64,000 nucleotides of DNA. Source: Tetraselmis striata (taxonomy: Eukaryota > Chlorophyta > Chlorodendrophyceae > Chlorodendrales > Chlorodendraceae). Under the pieces are notes generated by a model, which was given only the letters and a program-made list of their open reading frames with translations, was not told the DNA's origin and searched no databases. The position numbers were made by a program, and so were the translations under genes. The stretch spans positions 62,001-126,000 of the forward strand of contig VCJN01001942.1 in NCBI GenBank assembly GCA_006384855.1, in the 5' to 3' direction. Below are positions 10,780 to 21,767 of this stretch, piece by piece. Every line of letters starts with the position of its first letter. Position 1 is the first letter of the stretch.

Positions 10780-12306
10780 GTGATGAGCGAACGGAGAGAG
10801 CGGTAGATTGACGAAGAAGGGGTAGCGCCAGGTCACGAAGGGGGCACCGGGAAGGCCACCGCTGCGGAGTCTTTTTGGACCTGGAAGTGGCGGAGTAGGG
10901 GCGCGATGATGATCGATGTGACCGAAGAAGAACCACGCGCAAGGCGAAAGATTGACGTTGGGGTGGATGCAGTCTAGACCGACGTCGGAGTTGGTGGCCC
11001 ACCCGCCTTGGTAGCGGATGTGGGACAGCGGAACTCTGATGGCGACAGCGGCAGATGTTGCGCCTTTGCGAAGGCTGTGCAAACTCTTGGAAGTGCCGGG
11101 GGGGGGGGGGGGGGGGCACCGCGCCGACAAGACGAACGGCCGTAGAGAGCCAGTCCGACATTGTAGCGGCAGTCCAAGACTTGGAATGCTCGCTCGGGGT
11201 GACCGCCCAGAAACCTCGGCCATGGCGCCACGGACTAGGGGGACATACTGTACGTGGTCGATGTAGTGGTGCATGAGACGCGCAATGCGGGGGTGCTCCG
11301 ACAATAGAAGGAGCAGTACGCGTAGGTCGTCGGGGCCGCGTCGACCCGCGCGCCCCGTCTTGCGGTATACCTGCAGGGTGACGTTGTAGGAGTCGACATG
11401 CACGTCCTGCACTCAGGCACTCGGCAGGTCACGCCAGCAAGTCCCCTTGCAAAGAACATGAAGTTTACAACCGAGGCCATGAGGGCTCGGAAGTCGTACT
11501 GGTACTCCGAGGGGAGAGTAGACACAATAACCTTTGCACGCTCGACGAAGCTGTAAGCGACGACATCATCATGCAGAGGAACTCGCAAAGGGACATCCTC
11601 CATGCGGCGCTGCCTTAGCAGCATGCCACGACGAGCGGCGGCGGTAAGGTGCATGCTGTCCTTGGCGATCGGGTCGAGGTTGTGCAGTTCGAAGAACGTG
11701 TGGATTGCAACACATGCAGGGGTGTAACGACTTAGCCTCGATGTGGCCCCGCTCACTCATCCAAGCGGCGCACCGGACGACAGTAGCAGTGGTCGCCTCC
11801 AGCGGGCTGATGTTCTCGGAGTCGTGGGAGAACTCCGCAAACTGAGACAGTCTGCCGGCGTAGCTCTTGAGCGTCTGAGCGGTGAGGGAACTGGATATCA
11901 TGTCGAGGGCCCGCTGTTCCAACTCGTCTGAGCCGAACGCCTCCTACAGACGATACCGGAGTGAGGCATCCCAAGGGGCGACATCTTCATGCTCGTCGGT
12001 TGCGTAAGTACGGTGCTTGGCCGATGGAGTAACATGGGGCCGATTCACTTTAGCAAAGTACTCGGCAGCGGCGGTTAGGTTGCCGACGGTTGTCCGGTAA
12101 TGGTTGGACGGGATGGCATCGATTACGGGTTTGCATGGCAAGGTTAAGGTAGGAGGGCCGCCCTGCGCGCCCGTCGCGCTCGTTGCGCATGTCACGCGCG
12201 TAACGTACCCGTAGGTTGGTCGTTGCGAACGAGTTGTGACACGCAGTGTAAGAACCGACGGACGCAGTGATGAAATAGTACGGGAGGCGGATGGCTGAGC
12301 CGCCAT
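10780..12306 (-). pseudogene. Broken tyrosine recombinase of E3
   Basis: YR homologous to that of E2, in several frames (12306-11944, 11922-11569, 11756-11235, 11412-10780). The HSLRKGA box is present, but the catalytic tyrosine position reads CIHP where E2 has YIDP, so Tyr is replaced by Cys. A run of G at 11099-11117 (C on the coding strand) interrupts the domain just before this box. Confidence 0.85.
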
Positions 12307-12467
12307 GTGCGTGTGTGCGGATGTCGAGCCGCTCTCGGCTGTGGCTGTAAGAAGCGACGCACCGAGGAAGGTCTAAATGAAGTCTGTAAGGTGGGAGGTT
12401 CCGGTCCGGACAAGCATATGGCGCTCATCCCGCCGCCGAGCTGCCAGGATTCGCCGCGCGGCGGTCA

Positions 12468-13400
12468 TCACCGAAAGATGACCTGGCAATGCGCCAGCTG
12501 CTCCGAGGAAAGGCGTCCCACACCGTCACTCGTGCTCACCTTCGCGGCCACGCCCGCGACCGCCGCCACGTCCACGTCCACGCCCGCGTCATGCGAACGC
12601 CGCCGCTGCCCGAGCAGTATCGATAGCTTTTGCGCTACTCGCAACCGTCGCCTCGAAGACACGACGCTCGTAGGTCCCCGAAAAGTGCAGAGCCAGGATG
12701 GTCGGCGGCAGGCTGAAAATGCTGGGCCCGAAGCACATCCAGAACACCTTCCGCCATCCAGGTCACCGTGTACACGCTTGATCTCGTTAAACCTCTGCAT
12801 GATGGCAAGGCGAAAGCAAAACGCCTTGTCGATGGCCTCGGCGCGATTCCGAGCACGCGAGAGGTACAGGGTGAAGTCTTGATTAGCAACATGGACGTTA
12901 GGTAGCTGCTCGTCGAGAGCCATGAAAAGAGCCGCCATGTGGGCTCCGAAACACGACATCAAAAGATACTCCTGGGCCGGCAGACGCCGGTCATCTTGCT
13001 TGAGATACTCGTTCGTCAGGTCGGCACTCAGGGGGAAGAGCCCAGGCACTCGGCTGGAAGGTCGAATGGCCTCGTAACCAGGCTCTGCTCGCTGCAGTAG
13101 CTATGGCACCGCGAGGTAGTCGTCCTCGTCACTCGCGGTTTTTGCTCCGACACGGTCACTCTGGGCTAGCTCTAGCAAGTCGGGGCGCTCTGCGGCTCCC
13201 CCGCTGCATGTTGGTTGTCCCGCGACGCGCTGCCCCGAGCCGGAGCCATGTGCTTCGTCTCCATCAACAACACGATTACGAGCCGTCAATTGAGCCAACG
13301 ATGTTGCTAGCTTGCGCAGTAATGAAGACTGGGTATTCACGTCTGCTTGTAGCTATTCGAGCGTCGGCTCAACGACGGTTCTTCTCCATCTGGCATGGTG
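12468..13400 (-). pseudogene. Broken gag-like ORF of E3
   Basis: Homologous to the E2 gag-like protein at 48406-49281. It starts with MPDGEEPS at about 13398, soon hits a stop, and is readable in pieces at 13340-13101 and 13049-12468. The later piece keeps GLFPLSADLTNEYLKQDDRR and a YLLMSCFGAHMAALF block. The Arg-Gly-rich tail of E2 is replaced by frameshifted sequence. Confidence 0.8.
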
Positions 13401-14010
13401 ACGCAGGACGTACGGAGGAAAATTTCATATACGGATGGCGAGCCTGGTGGGGCCTTGAAACAACATGTGACCTTGCTCGCAACATGTTCATATAGCACAT
13501 GCAGCTTTACAACACAGTTGACCTTGGCGCCCTCACGAGCACCCGATACCCGGCACGCATGCATGCTTTGCATGGGGGCAAAATTGTGTTGTAGGCAGTC
13601 TATAACTCAGCATCAATGAAGCCCCCATCTGCATCACCTGCCCGCCCATCAACGCGATGCATCATCAGTGGGCGCAACATAGCATGGCAGACATCAAGAT
13701 ATGGCATTGGGCAGGTAATGAGGCAAGAGAGGGTGCAGAGATGGCAGCAAGCCTCACCCGATGACCCTGCACACTACACGACGCATAAGGTGGGGATTCA
13801 CTCCGAAGCGGGGTTCTTCTTCGATACTGTGCGTGTAGTACTCCATCTCCACGGGGGTGTGTTGTAATCGCAGACAAAGGAAGCATAATGAGGATGATCC
13901 TTATCCAGTGGATGCATGCCGCACATGGAGATGTCAGAGCTCTGGGCATTTGCAAGCAAGGCCATTGGCAGCCAGCCACCTGAGCCACATGCATGAGGAT
14001 CAGCGCCATG

Positions 14011-14402
14011 TCAGATGCAGTTCATGTATGCATGCAAGGGGGGCAGTGGAGCCCACCGCGCCAGTTTCCGATCCACGTTGAACGAGAACTTGTCGGTTGG
14101 CACGTCATGCATCACCTTGCATATCTTCTTCCGCAACCCTACAGGTGATGTCTTGGGGCTGTAGACTTGTACCTCCCGAGGCGGTGGCCCAACGTCTATG
14201 TGTCGCACACGCATGATGAAGAGATGATGGTGTCGGCTCTTAGGACGAGCTGGCTGTCGAAGTCGGCAACCGCATGCTCCGGGAGCTCACGGAAAGTGAG
14301 CGTCTCTAGCCACTGCCTACTAAAGTCGAAGACACTCTTGCCTGGGAGCATGCCTTCCACCACCACATTCAGCTTCAGGCTGACTTCGTCGTCGTTTGCC
14401 AT
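14011..14402 (-). pseudogene. Unidentified coding fragment with a frameshift
   Basis: A minus-strand frame starts MANDDEVSLKLNVVVEGMLP at 14402 and runs about 68 residues to a stop at 14196. An overlapping frame continues RHIDVGPPPREVQVYSPKT to 14011. A one-base shift near 14205 would join them into about 125 residues. The composition looks like real protein but I recognise no family. It may be the downstream part of the gene whose fragment lies in the PIF-like element at 15094-15558, or an unrelated gene; I cannot tell. Confidence 0.35.
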
Positions 14403-14663
14403 TCTTCGCCACAATGGCGGGCCAGGTTGGGCCAGCGGGAGGTAACGCGTAACTGTCCAGCCTGGCGCAGTGCCGCCGCCGCTTTATAATACGGCATCGT
14501 TTGCATGGATGATATAGATACTGTTGCCAGAGCACGCGGTTCGGCAGTGAGAGACCTAGTTCATGTCACCAGCCGCCCAGCATTGCTTAAGTACTGAAAT
14601 AAAAGATTCGATCTCAATTAAAAAATGATCTCCCCTCCCCCTCAGTTTCTCCGGAAATCCGGT

Positions 14664-14697
14664 ACCTAAAACATATTTTTGAATCGTAACTGCCTTA
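14664..14697 (+). repeat. Lone PIF-like terminal repeat
   Basis: ACCTAAAACA, a diverged middle, then ACTGCC followed by TTA, matching the right terminal repeat at 15813-15846. No partner end was found nearby, so this is a solo or rearranged end. Confidence 0.45.
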
Positions 14698-14894
14698 TAG
14701 CGCGGTGCGTGGTTCTTTCTTATAGCCGCGTCGGCGCTCTGGGCATCGCTCGTTCCCGCAAGGTGTAATGCTTACGCATTAGCCAAATTAAAGATAACGT
14801 CATGGCGAGCGGAACGAAGGCGGCGGGGGCAGAATAATACAGCGCATGGCCATCGCTGCGGCCGAAAACCGTTTTAAATAGCTAGAATGAGTTA

Positions 14895-15843
14895 GGCCAG
14901 TAAGAATTGTTAGTGTGTTTTAGGTACCCCCCCCCCCCCCCCCCCCTCCAATCTGACCCCCCCTCCATAAGTTTTGTAGCTGGCTGATGTACTGTGTTAA
15001 GCACTAACAACATCAGTGGCCAGTGGAAAGGTGCTGTAATTGTCCATAAATATATTGTGTAGGGAGCAATTGCGACACACGTAGGTGTGCATGTCAATGC
15101 ATGAGGGCAGCATTGAGAGCACAAAGCACACGATTATACAACAGTGGTGTTCTATGGCTGCCCCCCCCCCCCCCCCCCCCCCTCTGGCGTGTGCCCACCA
15201 TGCTAACTCGAAGTGAGACCGAGTGGGCACCTCTTCCATCGAATCGCACAGGTAGGTTGTCTTGGAGCATGCGGCTGCCACCGGACTCGCCGGTCACATG
15301 CCGCCTCTTATTGCCAGAGGATGGCGAGCTGAACAGCTCATACTCCACGACGACCACTACAATGTGTTAAACGAGCTCAAAGGATAGGCTAGGGTCCAGG
15401 TCGTTCACTGCATACTCTATAGCTTGCTGCGCACGGTACGGGCCGCTAGCCAATCCTGCTCTAGGCGGGGGTAGAGCACGGGCTTATCGGAAAACCCGAA
15501 AACTCCCTGCCGTCCCACTTCACCTCCTCCTTCACGGTGTGCCTAGTGGATACCGACATGGTGTCAGCTACCCAAGCCGAAGGTTGGCGACGTGAGGTAG
15601 GCGTGGTTGTGGACTGATAGGTATTTGCGCTCGGGGCAACAGCAGCATGCCGGCCTAGCGCGGCGGCGGCAGTGTTGGCGAGGGTTGTGCGGTGCGTACG
15701 GTACGGCGGTTAGTTGGAGCCGGTAAGCAAAGCGGAAAGTACTAGCTACCAATCTTTGCCCAGCTACAAAATCCCCCCCCCCCCCCCCCCTCGGTTTTGA
15801 GCGACATATGGCACCTAAAACACACTAACAATTCTTACTGGCC
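14895..15843. mobile_element. PIF/Harbinger-like element carrying a gene fragment
   Basis: A perfect 31-bp terminal inverted repeat (14895-14925 and 15813-15843) begins GGCCAGTAAGAATTG and is flanked by TTA on both sides (14892-14894, 15844-15846). A TTA target duplication and GGCCAGT ends are typical of PIF/Harbinger Tourist-type elements. The inverted similarity continues past a C run on each side to CAGCTACAAAA. No transposase is present, so the element is non-autonomous. The interior contains a minus-strand gene fragment. Confidence 0.8.
15094..15558 (-). pseudogene. Gene fragment inside the PIF-like element
   Basis: From ATG at 15558 a frame reads MSVSTRHTVKEEVKWDGREF. After a one-base shift it continues SDKPVLYPRLEQDWLAARTV, then QAIEYAVNDLDPSLSFELV. 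After one in-frame stop it reads VVVVEYELFSSPSSGNKRR and VRFDGRGAHSVSLRVSM. The sequence looks protein-coding with one frameshift and one stop, as expected for a captured, decaying fragment. I do not recognise the family. Confidence 0.5.
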
Positions 15844-16103
15844 TTATTTTAACATCCTTCGTCGTATGTAGCAGTGCCCTCGGTAGCGCGAGTAGCGACT
15901 GGTCGTTTATCGCACTTGCGCTGAGGAAAGGATTAGCGTTGGTACATGCTGAGTTCCGCCGTCACCTGTCGCGCCTGAGGACCTTTCTGATTGTCCTTTT
16001 TTTGTGATTTCCTGATATCGCCTTCTGCTGCTAGCTCATGTAAGTATATTAGAGTTGGTACATGATTATAATTACTCATTCGGCTTGAACTGCCATTAAC
16101 CTA

Positions 16104-16388
16104 CAGCAGCCCACATCAGTCTTTGCATGTTTTTATGGGTATGATTTGGATTTGGTCGCCTCTAGTCGGTAAACCCACGCATAGTCTACGCCGTTGCAGC
16201 CATTGCGAGGAGAACCATGAAAAAGCGTGCACATGGTGTGCTAGGGTCAATGCGACGTTGCGCGTGGCGCGCGCGTCGCATGTTATGCGGCGCTACCAGT
16301 GTAACAAGTGCTGCACGGCCGGGCTGTGAACGGTTTGAGCGCACGGCACGCCGACATTTGGACATAAAGAACCGTATTTTTCTCCCAT
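16104..16388 (+). repeat. Dispersed repeat R1, copy 2
   Basis: Diverged direct copy of the repeat at 28-378; the shared blocks are given there. It is shorter because a segment around the TAGGGTCGTGGCC block of copy 1 is missing. Confidence 0.6.
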
Positions 16389-16542
16389 GGTCGCCGAGAT
16401 ACTACATGTCTTGCCCACCTACCCCATGCCGCGCGGCGCATGGTTTGGAGATCTATGGTCAGCTAGCGGGCTACATGTGACATTCGCAAACTGGTCGTTC
16501 GCCCTGCAAGAAGCAGTAATATTGCAATAACGTTTTAATTCC

Positions 16543-16657
16543 TAACATTTCGGCGTTTTATCATACTGGGCTGCAAATTAGTGCGATGGAAATCCCGTGA
16601 CCTGCGCTTTCCAACGCACTAATTTGCAGCCCAATCTGATAAAACGCCGAAATGTTA
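16543..16657. repeat. Foldback element, 43-bp arms
   Basis: Left arm 16543-16585 and right arm 16615-16657 are inverted repeats with 41 of 43 positions paired and a 29-nt spacer. The outer ends read TAACATTTCGGCG. It could be a small foldback transposon or a hairpin-RNA source. The outer motif CGAAATGTTA recurs at about 16681-16690. Confidence 0.85.
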
Positions 16658-17762
16658 TGGCCTGTCAAAAAAAAAGTTCCCGAAATGTTACCGCCCCCCC
16701 CCCCCCCCCCCCCTGTTCTGGTATCCCAGCCAGCCCACTCGCTGTGGATGGGGGCGCATGATGGGGGCATGTTATGTGCCCTTCCACGCAAGCTCCCGGG
16801 CGCGAGGACCCCTTTGATAGGTCTCCACGTCGCGCGGACCCCGGCGTCATTTTGGCTTCTCCCTTTGGATGATGGGTGACACGTGTGACAACATGCGCGG
16901 AGACCTGTGCAGCAGAGGCGACATTGCTGCCGAGGGGGGCAGCCCGCGCTTAGCCTACGGTGCGGGCGGTATAAGCATACACCTATGGAATCGAAGGCAC
17001 TATTATGTGTGCTACTTTCACCCAGGGAGGCACGGCCAACGGCGCTTATCTTGCAGCTTGGAATATTGTGGGATGATTGGCCCCATCACGAGGACGGGAT
17101 TACTGGCACACTCTCATGGAAATACCATGCATTGCATCGGTAGCGTGCATGGATTGGGCTCAATCTCGGTGGTCTTACAGCGCATGCATACGTCCACCCA
17201 CCACCGGCAGCGCGCGTGCATATGCGAAGGATGGTAGCTACGCCGCCAACAAGTTGCTCCCTATTCAACGTCCGTTTTTTCTGTGGTTTTAGCCATGTGC
17301 CAAGTAATGCCATTGCCGAAGAACAGTTCTAAAAGTGCGATAACCGGGAGAAACGGCTGCCTCCTTGGCGTAGGAGGCTTGCATGCACTGGATTACAAGC
17401 CTCCATGGCCCCGTGGCCCTATGGCTTGGGCACCGAGGCGAGGATACGCGCGGATTTCTATGTGCAAAGACTTCTGTGTACTGGTGTAGGATGTGATGTC
17501 CCAGCGGAAGCTGCATCGGAGGCTGCAACAGAGAAAAAGTAGCATGTAATGCATGCAAGAATGGTAATATGGTGATATTTTACTGAGTAACCTGACAAAC
17601 AAAATGTGTGGGAAAATAACTAACACAACAATTCCGTAACCGCTTAGGGTTTGCTAGAAAGGAATGCGGCCCCCCAATCTCTCTGCCTGAAAAGGGCAAG
17701 AAATGGGAAAGCACGCCCACGAGTGCACGTTGTGAATAGCGGCACAATCAGTCGATCTTTTA

Positions 17763-18020
17763 GACAAGACCAATGCCACCATACGTTAGCATTCTTCAAT
17801 GGCCATATGTTTGATGGATTGCATCGACTTCACAAGCCCGATGACGAATCTCGAATCCCAATCACCAAGACTTCAAGACACTTGTCTTCCTCATGCACCT
17901 AATGATGGCCAAGACCGCGAGCAATGTCAGTCCCTAGCGAGACACCGCATACCACGTGGACAAGACGAATGCCACCATACGACAGCATTCTTCAACGGGC
18001 ATAGGTTTGATGGATATATA
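17763..18020 (+). repeat. Imperfect direct repeat, 196-bp period
   Basis: GACAAGAC-AATGCCACCATACG, then AGCATTCTTCAA and a GTTTGATGGAT block, occurs at 17763-17820 and again at 17959-18020. Only two units are clear. Confidence 0.7.
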
Positions 18021-18200
18021 TCATCGCATGTTCTCCGCAATGTACTCCTTGTCGAGTTCCAGATTGCACACCACTGTGGCGCAAGATGTCGGACTGCTGA
18101 AAGCGCTCATCACGAAACTGTGTCCGCTCCACATAATGACAGGAAGGTGACGCTGCCGGACCGTAGCATTCACTTGGCATGGGGACAGCTGCGCCGAAAC

Positions 18201-18227
18201 CTGTAATATCTGTGGGGGATATTACAG
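18201..18227 (-). terminator. Hairpin and TGTAA poly(A) signals downstream of the ankyrin gene
   Basis: CTGTAATATC and GATATTACAG form a 10-bp stem with a 7-nt loop. On the minus strand TGTAA occurs at 18239-18235 and 18226-18222, about 100-120 bp past the ankyrin-like stop. TGTAA is the usual chlorophyte poly(A) signal, so these are probable 3'-end signals. Confidence 0.5.
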
Positions 18228-18339
18228 TGGGATATTACACAGTGTGCCGTTTTTGCATTGGTTCATTGCAGTGAACAGTGTTTTCCAGGGACAACCTGGT
18301 CCGTAGATCTGGACGCGCATGTACTAAGATTGCAAGTGA

Positions 18340-20199
18340 TCATCGCTCCCGCGCAGCTTCAAAGAAGTACTCGTGACGCATCAGGCACCAGGGGAAGCGC
18401 CACCTTGGCCGGACGGGCTGTGCGGCAACATGTTTCTCGCCGGCCTCCTCCGTGACCGGTGGTGCCCGGGCGGGGGGTGCCGTGCGAGAGGAGATGATGC
18501 AGTGAAGAATGCACGCCGCAATGCCAGCAACTCCAGTAATCCCGGCGATGCGGAGCCCTTCAATCATCTTTTCTCTGTCCAGTTTGCGTTGAATCCACAG
18601 ATTGACAGGCCCACGGGAGCACCGAAGACACGCAGCAGCATCCCAGGGGCAGCCCTGCGCCACCGCCCACTGCAGCATGTTGAGCCGCCCGCTGGCAGCT
18701 GCTGCCATGCAGGTTTTGTGACCCATGGGGCACTTATTCCCCGCGGCCCACTGCAGCACCTCAAAGTGCCCCCAGCCGGCTGCCTGAATACAGGTCATCT
18801 CATCCCAGGGGCAGCCCTGCCCTCTGGCCCACCGCAGCACATTCAGGTGCCCGCCTTGCGCTGCTTCCCAGCATGTCTCTTCATTCCAGGGGCAGCCCTG
18901 CGCCCTCGCCCACTGCAGCATCGCCAAATGGCCTCCGCTCGCTGCAGCTCTGCATGTATCTTTGTCCCAGTAGCAGCCCTGCGCCCTGCACCACTGCAGC
19001 ACCTCCAGGCGCCCGCTTTGCGCTGCATTCACGCAGACCCAGTCGATCAAAGGGCAGCCATCCTCCTTGGCCCACTGGAGAACCGCCAGGTGACCGCCCG
19101 CTGCTGCGGAGCCGCTAGTCATCAGGTGCCAGGGGCAGCCCTGGGCCCTCGCCCACTGCAGCACCTCCAGGTGACCCCCTGCGGCGGCTTTCAAGCAGGT
19201 CTTGCTGTCCCAGGGGCAGCCCTCCGCCCTCGCCCACTGCAACACATGCAAGTGACCTCTTGCAGCTGCCATGCAGCATGTATCTGCATCCCAGGGGCAG
19301 CCCTGCTCTCTTACCCACTGCAGCACCTCCAAATGACCTCCAAAAGCTGCATAGTCGCAGGTGCGCCGATCCCAGGGGCAGCCGTGCTCCCGTGCCCATT
19401 GGATCACAGCCAGATGCCCTTTCCTGGCTGCGAAGGCGCAGATGTCAGTATGCCATGGGCATCCGTTCTGCCTCGCCCATTGCAGGGTTGCCAGCTGACC
19501 TCCAGCAGCCGCCCCCATGCATGTTCGCGCATCCCAGGGACAGCCTTCCGCCCTCACCCATTGCAGCACCTCCAGGTGCCCCTGCTGGGCTGCCGCAACA
19601 CAGGTCCTCCAGTCCCAAGGGCAGCCCTGCCCCCTGGCCCACTGCAAAACTGCCAAGTGACCCTCAAAAGCCGCTTTGGCGCAGGTCTTCCGATCCCAGG
19701 GGCAGCCCTGGGCTCTCAACCACTGCAGCACGCTCAGTCTCCCCGCCGACGCCGCCCACTCACATGTTCGTGCGGACAGCTCCCAGCCCCGGAGGTAGTG
19801 CAACCCCCACTGCAGCACCGCCAGCTCACCGCCCTCCACCGCCGCCTTGACCACGCGCTCGTCGGCCACGAGCTGACAGCCCTGGCAAGCCGCCCACGCG
19901 AGAAGCTCCACGCTGCCCACCAAGGCGCGCGGGTCCATCCTGCGCGCGACCGCCGCGCCGTCCACGCCATCGCGCGCGGCCCGGCAAACGCCCCGCAGCA
20001 CGCCCCGCCCGCTGCCGCCGCTGCCGCCGCCTCCCAGCTGTTCCGCCACCGCCTTCCACTCGTCCGGCGACAGTTCCAGCCGGTGCGCGACACCGGGCAG
20101 CACTGGTGCATTTTCTGGCAGCGGCATTGACATGGCCTTGCGTCGGTCCGGGGTGAACCGGCCGGATGGAGACGAGGGTATAGTGTGACCGCTGCACAC
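18340..20199 (-). CDS. Ankyrin-like repeat protein with C-terminal membrane segment
   Basis: Intronless gene of 619 residues (597 if the second Met, MSMPLPENA at 20133, is used, which I think equally likely). An N-terminal LSPDEW...VLRGVCRAARDGVD segment at residues about 45-85 faintly resembles an F-box. About sixteen tandem 27-residue units follow, with consensus GCPWDxxTCxxAAxxGHLxV then LQWARAQ. This is an ankyrin-related repeat common in protist and algal proteins; the first two units and the last are the most divergent. The tail after the repeats contains IAGITGVAGIAACILHCIIS, a probable membrane anchor, and a basic end. This suggests a membrane-tethered binding scaffold; the partner is unknown. 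The opposite strand is open for 585 codons, which is a mirror of the repeat codon pattern. TGTAA signals lie about 110 bp downstream. Confidence 0.9.
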   Translation of the reverse strand: MCSGHTIPSSPSGRFTPDRRKAMSMPLPENAPVLPGVAHRLELSPDEWKAVAEQLGGGGSGGSGRGVLRGVCRAARDGVDGAAVARRMDPRALVGSVELLAWAACQGCQLVADERVVKAAVEGGELAVLQWGLHYLRGWELSARTCEWAASAGRLSVLQWLRAQGCPWDRKTCAKAAFEGHLAVLQWARGQGCPWDWRTCVAAAQQGHLEVLQWVRAEGCPWDARTCMGAAAGGQLATLQWARQNGCPWHTDICAFAARKGHLAVIQWAREHGCPWDRRTCDYAAFGGHLEVLQWVREQGCPWDADTCCMAAARGHLHVLQWARAEGCPWDSKTCLKAAAGGHLEVLQWARAQGCPWHLMTSGSAAAGGHLAVLQWAKEDGCPLIDWVCVNAAQSGRLEVLQWCRAQGCYWDKDTCRAAASGGHLAMLQWARAQGCPWNEETCWEAAQGGHLNVLRWARGQGCPWDEMTCIQAAGWGHFEVLQWAAGNKCPMGHKTCMAAAASGRLNMLQWAVAQGCPWDAAACLRCSRGPVNLWIQRKLDREKMIEGLRIAGITGVAGIAACILHCIISSRTAPPARAPPVTEEAGEKHVAAQPVRPRWRFPWCLMRHEYFFEAARER

Positions 20200-21625
20200 T
20201 TTGAGGGGACGCGGGTGAGTTCAGCATGTGAGAGTGTGAGAGTGTGAGCGAAGCGGTGATGGGTTTGACGAGCGCAGGGGGTCGAGACGATCTGTGTGTT
20301 GACACCCAAACACCTCCCGTTCGGGATGCGTGCATCGTCACAGTGTTGTCGCCTGACTGTCCGCAATGCTCGGTACCCGCCTGTCGTAGTGCTGTGATGT
20401 GCGGCAATATTTAATACTACGCGTCTAAAAAAACGCGTCCGTGTAGTCGCTAGTCGCTATTTCCCACCGGCAGCCGCCCCCGGCAACCCCGCGCGGCGAC
20501 CCGTACCGTATTTCCGACAACCCGTACACGTATCGCGCCCGGAAACGCCGCGTATCACGGGGCTGGCAACCTGGACGGGGGGTTGCTGGCAACCAGCGGC
20601 GCGCCCGCCCCCGCCCCGCCCGTACTCTGGCGCAAGAATCGCGCCAGGCGGCCACGTTGCCGGCCCCTTGGCTCGCTATCCCGTACGTATCTACCTCCGG
20701 ACACGGCCGTATCCCGGGTTGCTGGTATGCCGTCGTGTCCTTGTCATCTCGGACAAGCTCGCGCGCGCGCTCGCGGATACGAGACGACAGTAGCGAGTCC
20801 GCGAGACGACAGGATGGGCTGGTCATTGTGGTCGCAGAACGGGTGGTCGCAGACGGGTCGAACGGGCTATCGACCGGCCGTGGACGTTGTCCTTGGCGGC
20901 ACATCCGCACTTCACACTACATAGCACCGTCCTACAGCGCGCATCGTTGCCAAGCGCGTCGCAAGGAGGTTGCCGCCACACACCGGTTTTCTGCCGCCGC
21001 TCAAGCCCGCAGATATGCGGCGGTCGTACTACTGGCCAGTGGCGGACTGGCGGTGCTGCTGCAGTGCGTCTTTACCGGCGGCAGCACCATTGGCCGGCCG
21101 AACGAAGAATACTGCCCCTTGGAGAATGGCCAAGACGAGGCCGGCCGAGTAATCAACCATGACCAATATATTAAAAGAGGAGGAAGATGTGTGTCCTCTC
21201 GACGGCGTGAAACCACGACACATTATGCCATGCCTATTAGTTCACTCGTATGACGAGCCGAGGGTTGCAGCACATATGCCCGGTAAGTTTGTCGTCATTT
21301 TGAATTTTGAAATACCGCGGCCTCGATCCCGCTCGTCAGGAAATACCCGAGAGGGTAGCCGCAGAGAAGCGGGATGCGCCCCAGATGCGCGATCACCGCA
21401 ATTCACGCGCAATAGGTGCACGCACAGACCAAGAATCAAGGCAAGAAATTGGTAGCAAGTACCGAGCTAGATGAGTATGTTTGCTACTATCTGCTCACGG
21501 ACGGCATGCTGCAAAATATGCGTGTGTGCGCGCGCAAGCATGAGTTTGGAGCAAGGTTTATAAAACTTCATTGATATTAATGTTATAGTACACCTGCATG
21601 TAGTATGCCATGATACATGTTAAAA

Positions 21626-21627
<2 letters not shown>

Positions 21628-21669
<42 letters not shown>
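21628..21669. repeat. (TA)n microsatellite
   Basis: About 20 consecutive AT dinucleotides. Confidence 0.95.
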
Positions 21670-21673
<4 letters not shown>

Positions 21674-21767
21674 AAGTAACTTGACAGTAGTTGAATCAGC
21701 GATGGGTCGATTTTTCAGAAAATTTTAAAAGAACGAGTTCTATATCACTGGCCTACAGTTCCATGAA

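Larger units (their letters stand above)
10440..13487 (-). mobile_element. E3: decayed RT-less gag-YR element (E2 family)
   Basis: Minus-strand relative of E2. The 3' end keeps the split-repeat order: a B1-A2 junction at about 10735-10780 (CCAGACT then TTTGAAAT running into an A-like start) and a B2-like end at 10440-10470. Between them lies an A2 with the conserved hairpin at 10563-10581. The 5' end is truncated: the gag leader stops matching at about 13487 and A1 is missing. Gag-like and YR frames follow each other directly with no reverse transcriptase, but both carry stops and frameshifts. Confidence 0.85.
15850..18339. other. Intergenic, repeat-rich, no supported gene
   Basis: Contains repeat R1 copy 2 (16104-16388), a foldback (16543-16657), a C run (about 16694-16713), a 196-bp-spaced direct repeat (17763-18020) and a small hairpin (18201-18227). 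Open frames here lack protein character. Confidence 0.5.

Noticed and set aside
18373-20130. 585-codon plus-strand ORF opposite the ankyrin-like gene
   Set aside because: It mirrors the repeated codons of the real gene (repeats of PGAALRPRPLQHLQ-type sequence) and has no features of its own.
20657-21253. 198-codon ORF
   Set aside because: Composition-driven Arg/Ser/Ala sequence with no recognisable domain; no supporting splice or poly(A) context.
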